Shown here piece after piece: positions 25,958-33,719 of a stretch of DNA of 64,000 nt; position 1 is the stretch's first letter, and each line of letters opens with the position of its first letter. Both the position numbers and the translations under genes were made by a program. The DNA is taken from positions 1-64,000 of the forward strand of contig CAMZGT010000001.1 of assembly GCA_947306495.1 (NCBI GenBank). Direction: 5' to 3'. The notes beneath the pieces are model-generated. The model was given only the letters and a program-made list of their open reading frames with translations. It was not told where the DNA came from and made no database searches. Origin of the DNA: an uncultured Acinetobacter sp. Lineage in GTDB: Bacteria; Cyanobacteriota; Vampirovibrionia; Gastranaerophilales; Gastranaerophilaceae.

Positions 25958-27199
25958 TTAGCAGAATGTTAAACCATTTGGTATTAATGTTTTATCAACA
26001 TAAACTTGCTTAATCAATTTTTCGATTTTCTCTTTATTACGGTTTATTTCTGCATCTGCTATTATAGAACCGTCTTTATAGTATCTGTCGCCGATTTTCA
26101 CACCAACAACTTTACCTTTGTCAAAGTAGAAAGTATTGTGACCGATTTTTGTATCAAATTCACAAGGAGTCAACCCTTCAGGCAATTTACCTCTTCTTAT
26201 ACTTTTTGCAGTATATTTTTCCTCCGTACCTGCATTATTTTTAAAATAAGCTTGAACTTCGTCTGAATTTTCGTCAAAGCGTTTAAGAGTTGTTAATTCA
26301 GTAATATTCTTTTCGCCGGCTTGTCCGGTTTTGTTCAAAGTATTTCTTGATACTGATATAATATCATCACCTATAGCATTTGAATATTCAATATTTCTTA
26401 GTCCTTTAAATGCACTATAATTACCTTTAACAACACCTGACTGAATTTTGCCGACCCTTTCAGTAATCTCTGCAAGAACAGCAGTTTTATCTGAATCTTT
26501 TTCCCAAATTTCTCTTAACGCTTTACCTGCGCCATCAAAAATTTCAAAATTGCCATCTTTAATTTTTACTGTATAACCAACATTTCCGAGCAAATAATCA
26601 AATTCTGCTTCAGTTATTTTTGATAACTCTGAATTAAAATTGGTTTTACCAAAACCAAGATTTATGCCGTTTTTCCTTGCATAATTTTCAATATTTTTAG
26701 TTATTGTTTCTGTTTTATTCGGAATAGTATAAATATTTTTTCCGTTGACTCTTCTTGCAACAATAGTGGTAGAAGCCGGTTTATTTCCTTTTAAGGTTTT
26801 AGTTGAACTACCTTTGATACCGTTCCAAATATTTTTCAATCCTTCAATAAAGTTTCCTTTGCCTTTACCTTTAGTATAAATATATCCGCCAATTGTTGCC
26901 GCTAAAAGCGCACCACCTACAATTAAATTTCCGGCTGATATACCATTGCTTTCTTCTGCTGTTCCATTATTCAATGCATAAAGAGCAGGAATTGTTTCAG
27001 CTTGCTGAATGCCTTCTGTTGTTGCTGCTTGCTGAGAATTTGCTGCTGCTTGAGAATACTGCATTGCTTGCAATTGTGCTTCCTGTTCAGCTTGAGCACC
27101 TCTAAAATTAGGATTGTAGCTTTGCAATGCTGCAAGAAAATACGGATCATTAATATAATTACCAAACCCGTTTATTCCGTTAACAGAATAACTATTCAT
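25958..27199 (-). CDS. Unknown single-span protein with N-terminal NPNFRG motif
   Basis: This 413-aa protein has no family I recognise. Layout: an N-terminal segment rich in Asn, Tyr and Gly with SYNPNFRGAQAE at about residues 28-39, a Gln/Ala-rich linker, one glycine-rich membrane segment (NLIVGGALLAATIGGYIYT, about 90-110), then a ~300-aa lysine-rich soluble domain. PNFRG resembles the motif seen in the 11687, 54570 and 56161 proteins. It is divergent from the 27391 gene, which has a similar membrane-plus-motif design, so the two may share regulation. Confidence 0.75.
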   Translation of the reverse strand: MNSYSVNGINGFGNYINDPYFLAALQSYNPNFRGAQAEQEAQLQAMQYSQAAANSQQAATTEGIQQAETIPALYALNNGTAEESNGISAGNLIVGGALLAATIGGYIYTKGKGKGNFIEGLKNIWNGIKGSSTKTLKGNKPASTTIVARRVNGKNIYTIPNKTETITKNIENYARKNGINLGFGKTNFNSELSKITEAEFDYLLGNVGYTVKIKDGNFEIFDGAGKALREIWEKDSDKTAVLAEITERVGKIQSGVVKGNYSAFKGLRNIEYSNAIGDDIISVSRNTLNKTGQAGEKNITELTTLKRFDENSDEVQAYFKNNAGTEEKYTAKSIRRGKLPEGLTPCEFDTKIGHNTFYFDKGKVVGVKIGDRYYKDGSIIADAEINRNKEKIEKLIKQVYVDKTLIPNGLTFC

Positions 27200-27390
27200 A
27201 GTGTAACCTGCCTTTCAATTACCTTATTAAATTAACTAACCCTTAAATACATGAAGTATTTTTGTTTCTCAAAATTGCCTTTTTTGAATGCGCCATGTTA
27301 CAAAACTTTACATTATGATTTTAAATAGCAATTTTTGTCAGAGAATATACTTTATATTCATGTAGCAGGTTATATTTTTGTAGGTGGATA

Positions 27391-28752
27391 ATGACTTATA
27401 TTAACAATACAAATAATTATAATATGCGTTTTGCAGCACAAAATTCGCTTGCGAAAGACAGTACTGCATTTATTACCAAACCAATTGATCAAGTAGAAAA
27501 TTTGGTAACAAAAACGGTTGACACGTTTGTTCCGGAATCAAAAGATGAAGAAACTAAAAAATCTCATAAAACTGCTATAAGGGTAGGTAGTACAGTATTA
27601 GTTTTAAGCGCTTTTGTCGCTCTGTTCAACCCTAAATTCTCTTCTGCCATGATGAAAAGGTTAAAAGAAACTTCCACAAAAGCGGGAGATAACGCAAAAT
27701 TAGATAAATCGCTTAAAGGTAAATTAAATAAATTAAAACAAAAAGGTACCGAATACATAAATAACGTTATACAAATAATGAATAACGCAAACTCAGCAAA
27801 AGATACCGGCTTCAAATATTTATGCGATAAATTTAGCTTTTTGAAAAAACCGCATCAGGCAATTACAAAAGGTTTTGATAAAATAAGCAAGCGTACTGTT
27901 TTCAGCAAATACTCAAACGCTGAATCAAAAATGAATGAATTGGAAAATTTAATAAATTTGCACAGAGATAAATTAAGTTCGGAAGAAATCCGACTTTTAG
28001 ACAGAAAATTAGAAGAAATCCGAAATTTAAGAATGTACTTTGGCTCGGAAGAAGTCGGAAAACGCTTGGCAAACCAAGAAAATCTGATGACAAATTTAGA
28101 AAAAGATGTTATCAGCAAAATAAAATCTTACACAAAAGGCTTTGATTTTAGAGAAGGAAAAGGTGCTGCCAATAAACTGGAACACGCTAAAGGCAGTTTT
28201 ACTTTTTGGGCAGAAGAAGCTTTAATGTCAAGCAGGAATGCTTTAGAAGCAGAAGGGAAAACCGCAACAGCTAAGCTCATTGGAGACGGGAAAACAGCTA
28301 AAGGTGCTTATAATGAACTTTTTGATATTATCGCACCGCACCTTAAAGAAGAAGAAAAATCTGTTTTAGAAAAACAAATTTTAAAAACAGGGAAAAAACT
28401 CAGAGGTGCAAATAATAGTGAATGCGTGGAATATTTTGATAAGAAACGAGATTTAGTTTTGGGAAGTGCACCGACTGACGTTGTATCCGCACTATTCTTC
28501 CTTGGTGCAGGAGGAGTTGCTGTCGGAACAGCTCATTCAAAAGAAGATAGAATATCCCGAACTATTACCGGAGTATTTCCTGTTGTAGCAGGTCTCGGTG
28601 TCAGCACTGCACTCACGGCAATGCTATTCTCAGGCGGAAAAGGTATGGCAATAGGTAGTGCTGCAAGTACTCTGTTGAGTTTAATTGGCAGTACTGTAAA
28701 CAGATTTATATTTCCCAAAAACAAAGAGGAGGGATTAAATAGTGCTGCTTAA
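27391..28752 (+). CDS. Unknown multi-span protein, N-terminal MRFAAQN segment
   Basis: This 453-aa protein is not recognised. ATG at 27391 has GTGG closely upstream. It begins MTYINNTNNYNMRFAAQNSL, a weaker version of the short N-terminal motif. One membrane helix lies near residues 66-85 (TVLVLSAFVALFNPKFSS), followed by a long basic helical region, then two or three hydrophobic segments near the C-terminus (SALFFLGAGGVAVGTA, GVFPVVAGLGVSTALTAMLF, AIGSAASTLLSLIGSTVN). The arrangement suggests a membrane-anchored scaffold. The 190 bp upstream hold a shared divergent promoter region with a small hairpin at 27245-27261 and nothing else obvious. Confidence 0.75.
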   Translation: MTYINNTNNYNMRFAAQNSLAKDSTAFITKPIDQVENLVTKTVDTFVPESKDEETKKSHKTAIRVGSTVLVLSAFVALFNPKFSSAMMKRLKETSTKAGDNAKLDKSLKGKLNKLKQKGTEYINNVIQIMNNANSAKDTGFKYLCDKFSFLKKPHQAITKGFDKISKRTVFSKYSNAESKMNELENLINLHRDKLSSEEIRLLDRKLEEIRNLRMYFGSEEVGKRLANQENLMTNLEKDVISKIKSYTKGFDFREGKGAANKLEHAKGSFTFWAEEALMSSRNALEAEGKTATAKLIGDGKTAKGAYNELFDIIAPHLKEEEKSVLEKQILKTGKKLRGANNSECVEYFDKKRDLVLGSAPTDVVSALFFLGAGGVAVGTAHSKEDRISRTITGVFPVVAGLGVSTALTAMLFSGGKGMAIGSAASTLLSLIGSTVNRFIFPKNKEEGLNSAA

Positions 28753-29264
28753 CTCAATTGTTCAACAATTTTTAACACAGATTTTCGCAATGCTTCATAA
28801 TCCTTGTTATTGTCGATTATATAATCCCAGTCTTGAATATTATCCAGATCAACTTCAGTGACATCATCTTCTCCGATTAATTTACCGCCCCTAAGCTCTC
28901 TGTTTTCTCTGGATGTTTCAACTCTTATGGAAATCGCCCCTGCTGATTTGAATATTTCGTATTCATGTTTGATGCGAACATCCGTTACAACAATGCTACC
29001 TTCTTGAGAAACTATTTTATCTAACCAATAATCAGGACTTTGCTCTCTTCCCCAATTTCCTAAATCTATTAATCCTTGCCTGTATTTTGGTTTGTTTGCT
29101 TCTATTTCTTCATAACTTACATTATTCCGTTTTCCGTATTCTATTTTTATGATATCACCCATCGCACACCGCCTGTATTCAGGCATTGCTTCCATAAGAA
29201 TCTTTGCGGCAGTATCCTTTCCTGAATATTGTTTTCCCGAAAAAATTATTATATTATCAGCCAT
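28749..29264 (-). CDS. Small P-loop kinase, phosphomevalonate kinase/dNMP kinase-like
   Basis: Translation from ATG at 29264 (GGAGG 6 nt upstream, start overlapping yidD by 8 bp) gives 171 aa. It has the P-loop [16 protein letters not shown], a [20 protein letters not shown] segment, [18 protein letters not shown] and [20 protein letters not shown]. The order and spacing recall animal-type phosphomevalonate kinase (PF04275) and phage-type deoxynucleotide kinases, which share this fold. I cannot tell the substrate; a dNMP or coenzyme-like kinase is as likely as mevalonate metabolism. Confidence 0.72.
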   Translation of the reverse strand: MADNIIIFSGKQYSGKDTAAKILMEAMPEYRRCAMGDIIKIEYGKRNNVSYEEIEANKPKYRQGLIDLGNWGREQSPDYWLDKIVSQEGSIVVTDVRIKHEYEIFKSAGAISIRVETSRENRELRGGKLIGEDDVTEVDLDNIQDWDYIIDNNKDYEALRKSVLKIVEQLS

Positions 29265-29481
29265 TATTTTCCTCCGGCAATGGATCATAGCCGCCTTCAT
29301 TTAGCGGATGACATCTGCAAATCCTTTTAATACCTAGCCAACAGCCTTTAATTACTCCATATTTTATAATTGCTTCTTTTGTATATTCTGAACAAGTAGG
29401 ATAAAATCTGCACCTTGCAGGTGTTAGTTTTGATATTTTTTGATAGCAATTTATTAAAAAAATTAAACCCTTTTTTAGCAT
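29257..29481 (-). CDS. yidD: Membrane protein insertion efficiency factor YidD
   Basis: This small amphipathic protein (74 aa) assists YidC-dependent membrane insertion. It contains the family motif [19 protein letters not shown] and [15 protein letters not shown]. In many bacteria it lies in rpmH-rnpA-yidD-yidC; here it is instead beside a P-loop kinase gene, with no rpmH or yidC in the window. Confidence 0.95.
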   Translation of the reverse strand: MLKKGLIFLINCYQKISKLTPARCRFYPTCSEYTKEAIIKYGVIKGCWLGIKRICRCHPLNEGGYDPLPEENNG

Positions 29482-29592
29482 AACAGTCTAATTTTAACAT
29501 TATTTGTAACGAATTGTAAATATTTTTTTAAAAACTCTAAAGTTTTGGAAAAAAGTGCCGATAACATTAATACAGGAAATAGGGATCAAGAA

Positions 29593-30006
29593 ATGGCTCA
29601 ATCGTTCAATTTAAACACATTTTTACAAGAATATCAAACTTATACAAGTAAGTCATATACTGCTGCCGAAAACGGCAAAGAAGCAATGGAACAAAGAGAA
29701 ATTGCTAAAGCCGAAGAAGCAGTTAAATCGAGTGGTTTTCTGACTTTAACATTATCCGAAAAACTTGCCGAACTGGGTGTAGGAGAAAGAGTACTACAGC
29801 AATTTGCAGATACTGCAATGGATTTGCTTAAAGATGCCATTAATCCTCTTACCGATTATCTAAATAAATATGAAAACGTTTTTGATGAACAAATGTATAA
29901 TACAGAAATACAAAGCTTTGCGAAACAGATGTTCTTTTCCCGTCAAGCTCTTAGCCAAGAAGCAGCAGAGAATACTACCGGTCAAAACTTTGTAATGGAA
30001 ATGTAA
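29593..30006 (+). CDS. Unknown helical protein (137 aa)
   Basis: I do not recognise this protein. The ORF track begins at a TTG (29545), but the ATG at 29593 is preceded by AGGG and gives a more natural start (MAQSFNLNTFLQEYQTY). The protein is soluble, acidic and helical, with a central repeat-like EKLAELGVGERVLQQFAD segment, no cysteine and no membrane span. It is followed by a strong bidirectional terminator. Confidence 0.65.
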   Translation: MAQSFNLNTFLQEYQTYTSKSYTAAENGKEAMEQREIAKAEEAVKSSGFLTLTLSEKLAELGVGERVLQQFADTAMDLLKDAINPLTDYLNKYENVFDEQMYNTEIQSFAKQMFFSRQALSQEAAENTTGQNFVMEM

Positions 30007-30036
30007 ATTCTCTTTTTTCTCCTTTTTTATATTAAA

Positions 30037-30067
30037 AAGAATCCTGCTCATAAAGAGCAGGATTCTT
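30037..30067. terminator. Bidirectional terminator between the 137-aa gene and rplT
   Basis: AAGAATCCTGCTC (30037-30049) pairs perfectly with 30055-30067 around a 5-nt loop; T-rich tracts follow on both strands. Confidence 0.92.
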
Positions 30068-30085
30068 AGTTTTTGACCTATAAAA

Positions 30086-30436
30086 TTATAAAGCCGCTTT
30101 AGCTGCTTCAACAACAAGAGCAAAAGCTTCTTTATCGTTTACAGCAAGGTCTGCAAGCATTTTTCTGTTTACAAGAATGTTAGCTTTTTTGCAAGCATTA
30201 ACAAATCTTGAGTAGCTCATTCCTTGTTCTCTAACTGCTGCATTGATTCTAACAATCCATAAACGACGCATATTGCGTTTTGTAGCACGTCTGTCTCTGT
30301 AAGCATATTTAAGTGCTTTCATTACAGCAATGTTAGCAACTTTAAATATTCTGCTTCTTGCGCCCTTAAAGCCTTTTGCGAGCTTTAATATTTTTTTGTG
30401 TCTGTTACGACATACATTTCCACGTCTAATTCTCAT
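30086..30436 (-). CDS. rplT: 50S ribosomal protein L20
   Basis: L20 binds 23S rRNA early in large-subunit assembly and represses its own operon in many bacteria. The 116-aa sequence has the basic N-terminal extension ([20 protein letters not shown]) and the conserved [20 protein letters not shown] and [14 protein letters not shown] segments. It lies 12 bp after rpmI. infC, usually first in this operon, is absent here. Confidence 0.98.
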   Translation of the reverse strand: MRIRRGNVCRNRHKKILKLAKGFKGARSRIFKVANIAVMKALKYAYRDRRATKRNMRRLWIVRINAAVREQGMSYSRFVNACKKANILVNRKMLADLAVNDKEAFALVVEAAKAAL

Positions 30437-30448
30437 CTTTCAACACTC

Positions 30449-30658
30449 CTATCTTGCATATTTTTTGTAAGGTAACTCTTTAGAAACCAGCTTTTCATGA
30501 GTTTCAGAGATAACTACATCGCTGAAAATCTTACGTTTTCTGGATTCTGACTTGTGTTGAAGAAGGTGACCGATACCTGCATGTCTTCTTGTAATTTTGC
30601 CCGTTCCGGTAACTTTGTATCTTTTAGCTGCCGCACGGTGTGTTTTTAGTTTTGGCAT
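30449..30658 (-). CDS. rpmI: 50S ribosomal protein L35
   Basis: This is a small basic ribosomal protein (69 aa from ATG at 30658). The start has a perfect GGAGG 7 nt upstream; the longer ORF-track start at 30700 has none. The sequence MPKLKTHRAAAKRYKVTGTG and GHLLQHKSESRKR is typical. It heads the rpmI-rplT unit behind a long leader. Confidence 0.97.
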   Translation of the reverse strand: MPKLKTHRAAAKRYKVTGTGKITRRHAGIGHLLQHKSESRKRKIFSDVVISETHEKLVSKELPYKKYAR

Positions 30659-30735
30659 TTTGTCCTCCTGGGGCGGGTTAAATATTTTAGCTAAAAGCAA
30701 CTGCTTTTATTTATTTACACCTCTTTTTTGCCCTT

Positions 30736-30786
30736 TTATTTACTACTACTCCGAGCAAGGCATACCACAGCCCTATACTTCGGCAT
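30736..30786 (-). promoter_or_regulatory. rpmI-rplT leader with a 16-codon ORF and hairpins
   Basis: The leader of about 125 nt begins with ATG almost at the predicted +1 and encodes MPKYRAVVCLARSSSK before TAA. The same bases fold: CCGA with TCGG outside, AGGGC with GCCTT inside. A second hairpin (AAAAGC-AGTT-GCTTTT) lies nearer rpmI. L20-regulated operons commonly have structured leaders, so an L20-binding or attenuation role is plausible; a translated leader peptide is only a possibility. Confidence 0.45.
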
Positions 30787-30791
30787 GGTTA

Positions 30792-30820
30792 AGTGTATGA
30801 CGAACAAGGATATATGTCAA
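30792..30820 (-). promoter_or_regulatory. Promoter of the rpmI-rplT operon
   Basis: TTGACA, 17 bp, TACACT on the minus strand, with the expected start at 30785-30786. The perfect -35 suits a highly expressed ribosomal operon. Confidence 0.75.
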
Positions 30821-30939
30821 CAACTATTTTAATTACAGCCTGTTTTTTAATACAATTGTAAAATTTTGTAAACTTGCATATGAAACAAGACAATTATTTT
30901 TTTTTAACAAACTTTTTATACATGAGGATAATTATTTTC

Positions 30940-31710
30940 ATGACAGATATAAAACATTCATTTCAAACAGGTTTTTTGCACGGACTTAATTCGTTCTTTG
31001 GTCCGCCTTTGCCGTGTTTTAACGCCTTTGGATGCTGCAGCATGAATCCGTTTTTTCATCCACCTGCTGCATTTACTCCGCCACCAATATTTACCCCGCT
31101 TACTATATTTACTCCCCAGGCATTTACATTTGGAGGGTTTAATCCTTTTGGATGTTTTACAAGACAGAATTTTTCATTTATGTCTCCCTTTTTAAATTTT
31201 AATAATTTTGACACATCAAATTTTAGTACAAATAATTCCGGATTTAGTCATAGCCGCAGCATCGGTGATTCATTTACCAAAACCACGAAACCATCGATTA
31301 TAATGAACTCTGATAACATTGATTTGAGTGAATATGGGTATGATGCCGAGAAAGGTGAACGACTGGCAACATATATGAACAACAATATTGCAGGCAAATG
31401 GATAAATCAATGTGCGAAATACGTAAAAAACGGAATACAGGCTTGCGGATTAGGACAATACAAAAATGGTGATGCACATGATTGCATTAAGATTTTAAGC
31501 CGAAATAATAATTTTAAACAAATAGACGCTTCCGATATCGATGTAAAAAAACTTCCTGCCGGTTGCATTCTTGTATATGGAAAAGGAGTAGCCGGTTACA
31601 GCCAAAAATACGGCCATGTAGAAGTAACTCTCGGAAACGGTACTGCCGCAAGCGATAATATCACGCAAAATCCAAAGAATAACCCGACAGCAATATTTAT
31701 TCCTGTCTGA
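30940..31710 (+). CDS. CHAP-like cysteine amidase with Phe/Pro-rich N-terminus
   Basis: Starting at ATG 30940 (GAGGA 11 nt upstream) gives 256 aa. Residues ~1-95 are low complexity, rich in Phe, Pro, Asn and Gly, with repeated F-T-P units (FTPPPIFTPLTIFTPQAFTF). Residues ~145-256 look like a papain/NlpC-type peptidoglycan hydrolase: a cysteine on a helix (WINQCAKYVKNGIQ, Cys158), then LPAGCILVYG and a beta-strand histidine (KYGHVEVTLGNG, His226). Such domains cut peptide stems or act as effector amidases. There is no Sec signal peptide, so the export route is unclear. Confidence 0.7.
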   Translation: MTDIKHSFQTGFLHGLNSFFGPPLPCFNAFGCCSMNPFFHPPAAFTPPPIFTPLTIFTPQAFTFGGFNPFGCFTRQNFSFMSPFLNFNNFDTSNFSTNNSGFSHSRSIGDSFTKTTKPSIIMNSDNIDLSEYGYDAEKGERLATYMNNNIAGKWINQCAKYVKNGIQACGLGQYKNGDAHDCIKILSRNNNFKQIDASDIDVKKLPAGCILVYGKGVAGYSQKYGHVEVTLGNGTAASDNITQNPKNNPTAIFIPV

Positions 31711-32374
31711 GAATAGACTCAGCCAGTTTAAAATCTATAGAGGAATCTATATCAATTGAGTGACTTTGTTCCATTATATAAACATAGCTTTTATCGCCAT
31801 AAAGATTAATATTGTCAAGCATTTTCGCTTTAATAATGTATATTGCACCATTAACAGCATATGTCACAGGGAGTTCTTGCCTGGGTTTTCTGTAATTTTC
31901 GTCTATAAAGTTCTTTGCACTTAAAGTATTGTCTATAGTATTACACCAAAAACCAGAATGAGATGTTTCACAAACAGAAAAAAGCGTGTCGGCATTTTTA
32001 TTTTCAAACAGAATCATTGCATTTTTAATATCTTCTGACGTTCTCAGAGGTGAAGTTGGCTGTAATAAAGTTATTGTATCATAACTTGTATTTAATTTTA
32101 GAATCACCTCTTTTACTACATCCCAAGAACTTGATTTATCTAAAGAATTTTCACTACTTCTTAAGAACGGCACTTCTGCTCCGAATTGTTCAGCAATCTC
32201 TGCATACTTTAGGTTATCTGTAGAAACAATTATCGAATCAAAAAGATTACTCTCTTTAGCAGCTTCAATAGTATAAGCCATGAGAGGTTTCCCGCAAAGC
32301 AATTTTACATTTTTATCAACTAAACCTTTTGAACCTGAACGTGCAGGTATGATTGCGATTTTTTTATTTTGCAT
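31697..32374 (-). CDS. CMP-nonulosonate (acylneuraminate) cytidylyltransferase, copy 1
   Basis: This enzyme activates a nine-carbon keto-sugar acid with CTP to give the CMP-sugar used by transferases. The 225-aa protein has the nucleotide loop IPARSGSKGLVDKN, the LLQPTSPLRT motif and YAVNGAIYIIK. It is distinct from the second copy at 35272: the two differ at most positions outside the active-site motifs. It is translated from an mRNA shared with the 32364 gene (11-bp overlap). Substrate (Neu5Ac, legionaminate or pseudaminate) cannot be fixed from sequence alone. Confidence 0.9.
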   Translation of the reverse strand: MQNKKIAIIPARSGSKGLVDKNVKLLCGKPLMAYTIEAAKESNLFDSIIVSTDNLKYAEIAEQFGAEVPFLRSSENSLDKSSSWDVVKEVILKLNTSYDTITLLQPTSPLRTSEDIKNAMILFENKNADTLFSVCETSHSGFWCNTIDNTLSAKNFIDENYRKPRQELPVTYAVNGAIYIIKAKMLDNINLYGDKSYVYIMEQSHSIDIDSSIDFKLAESILRQE

Positions 32375-33233
32375 TTTTAATAAGCTTCTTTAGTTTATTT
32401 TGGTATTGTTCAAAGATTTTACATTCTAACAAAGTACTTTCAGTTACAGAATGAGCTATTTTGTATTTATTGGAATTAATTCTCATATTAAGTTTTTCTT
32501 CAATTTCTTTACAATATTTTGAGTACAAAACACCTTTTTCGAAATACAAATATTGTTTATTTAAAATAAAATTAAATACTATATATTGCTTGGAATCAAT
32601 TAAAATACGTTCAGTGTTTTTTATACTACCATATTCTTTTATGCATTCTTCCACATTAGCAAATTCATTTTCTTCAACATATCCCGTAAGCTCTGTACGA
32701 ATTTTACTAATTGCATCATAATAAATTTTCTCCAAGAATTTTAAATTCTTAGATGAAATTCCTTTCGATAACCAATAATTGTACCCTTCAATACCGCCAT
32801 AACATATTTCCTTATCTGCTTCACAATGCACATATGTATTAGTTGCACTTTCACACAAACATGCTAGTCTGTGAGTGCCCTGCATTATCATTAGTGGCTT
32901 TTTTGAAAATAGAAATCCCAGGCTGTTCAAATCATAAAAACCATTTTTATCCATACTTTTTATTAAATTTTCAAACAAAAAATGAAACTTTTTTGTTACG
33001 TCTAAAGAATATTTGTATCCATGTACACATTCACTTAAATACATGTCCCAATAAAACGGTTTTCCATTTCTGTAATTTTGAATATCGGCTATTCTGGAAG
33101 CAATAATATACTGAGTACCTGTCACTTTGCCATCTACCGGCGTTAACAAATCCCCTAAATGAATAATTTTTTGGTGGTAAATCCCAAAATTCATTTTCTT
33201 CAACATATTAATTAAAGTTTTTCCTATTTTCAT
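32364..33233 (-). CDS. Unknown protein paired with a CMP-sugar synthetase
   Basis: The inner ATG at 33233 (289 aa) is chosen because a perfect consensus promoter puts the transcript start within 2 nt of it. I do not recognise the family with certainty. A short central motif, MIMQGTHRLACLCES, resembles the 'DGxHRL' loop of ParB/Srx-type nucleotide-binding folds found in several polysaccharide-locus proteins. There is no signal peptide or membrane segment. Overlap with the downstream cytidylyltransferase suggests a role in nonulosonate or other surface sugar handling. Confidence 0.65.
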   Translation of the reverse strand: MKIGKTLINMLKKMNFGIYHQKIIHLGDLLTPVDGKVTGTQYIIASRIADIQNYRNGKPFYWDMYLSECVHGYKYSLDVTKKFHFLFENLIKSMDKNGFYDLNSLGFLFSKKPLMIMQGTHRLACLCESATNTYVHCEADKEICYGGIEGYNYWLSKGISSKNLKFLEKIYYDAISKIRTELTGYVEENEFANVEECIKEYGSIKNTERILIDSKQYIVFNFILNKQYLYFEKGVLYSKYCKEIEEKLNMRINSNKYKIAHSVTESTLLECKIFEQYQNKLKKLIKNAK

Positions 33234-33269
33234 AGGTATTATTATACCTATGTTAATTAGTTGTGTCAA
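33232..33269 (-). promoter_or_regulatory. Perfect sigma70-type promoter overlapped by a dyad
   Basis: On the minus strand: TTGACA (33264-33269), 17 bp, TATAAT (33241-33246). The dyad ATAGGTAT-tatt-ATACCTAT (33232-33251) covers the -10, the start site and the ATG. The predicted +1 is 33234-33235, so the mRNA should be leaderless. The dyad is a good candidate operator, perhaps for the divergent MerR-type gene. Confidence 0.75.
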
Positions 33270-33300
33270 TGCGCGCGTTTAAAAATAGCCACATGCTCAA

Positions 33301-33329
33301 TTTACATAATTTTTTAATAAATCTATTAT
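33301..33329 (+). promoter_or_regulatory. Promoter of the MerR-ptmA-ptmF-ptmB operon
   Basis: TTTACA, 17 bp, TATTAT. The predicted start near 33336 leaves an 11-nt leader that begins directly with the GGAGGG ribosome site. Confidence 0.65.
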
Positions 33330-33346
33330 TGGATATGGAGGGAAGA

Positions 33347-33709
33347 ATGCTTATAGAAAAGGATAAACCTTTTTACAATGTCAATCAGGTTGCAGAATTG
33401 CTTGGAATATCTGCAGATAGATTAAGAACCTACGATGAAGAGGGATTGGTATTCCCGCATAGACAACCTCCAAGTAACAAAAGGTTGTACTCTGAACTTG
33501 ATATTGAATGGCTAAAAATTTGTCGTTTTTTTATTAAAACAAAAAAAATGAACATGTATTCAATAAATCTTTTATTTAAATTTATCAGATTAATAAAAAA
33601 ACACAATATAAATACTTTCGACGTATTTAATAAAGATGAACAAATCATTATTGCAGCAATGATAAATAACCCTAATTTCGATAAGGTTATTGACAGTGCA
33701 AGGACATAA
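33347..33709 (+). CDS. MerR-family transcriptional regulator
   Basis: ATG at 33347 has GGAGGG 6 nt upstream and yields 120 aa. The N-terminal winged helix (FYNVNQVAELLGISADRLRT, then YDEEGLVFPHR) is clearly MerR-like, followed by a helical segment that is too short for a ligand-binding domain. It starts a four-gene unit with the PtmA, PtmF and PtmB homologues (next gene 10 bp away), so it may control this island and the dyad promoter 100 bp upstream. Confidence 0.85.
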   Translation: MLIEKDKPFYNVNQVAELLGISADRLRTYDEEGLVFPHRQPPSNKRLYSELDIEWLKICRFFIKTKKMNMYSINLLFKFIRLIKKHNINTFDVFNKDEQIIIAAMINNPNFDKVIDSART

Positions 33710-33719
33710 GGAGAAAACA

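Noticed and set aside
30597-30800. 67-aa plus-strand ORF across the rpmI start and leader
   Set aside because: It runs antisense through rpmI and its leader; the minus-strand promoter and ribosomal protein explain the sequence.
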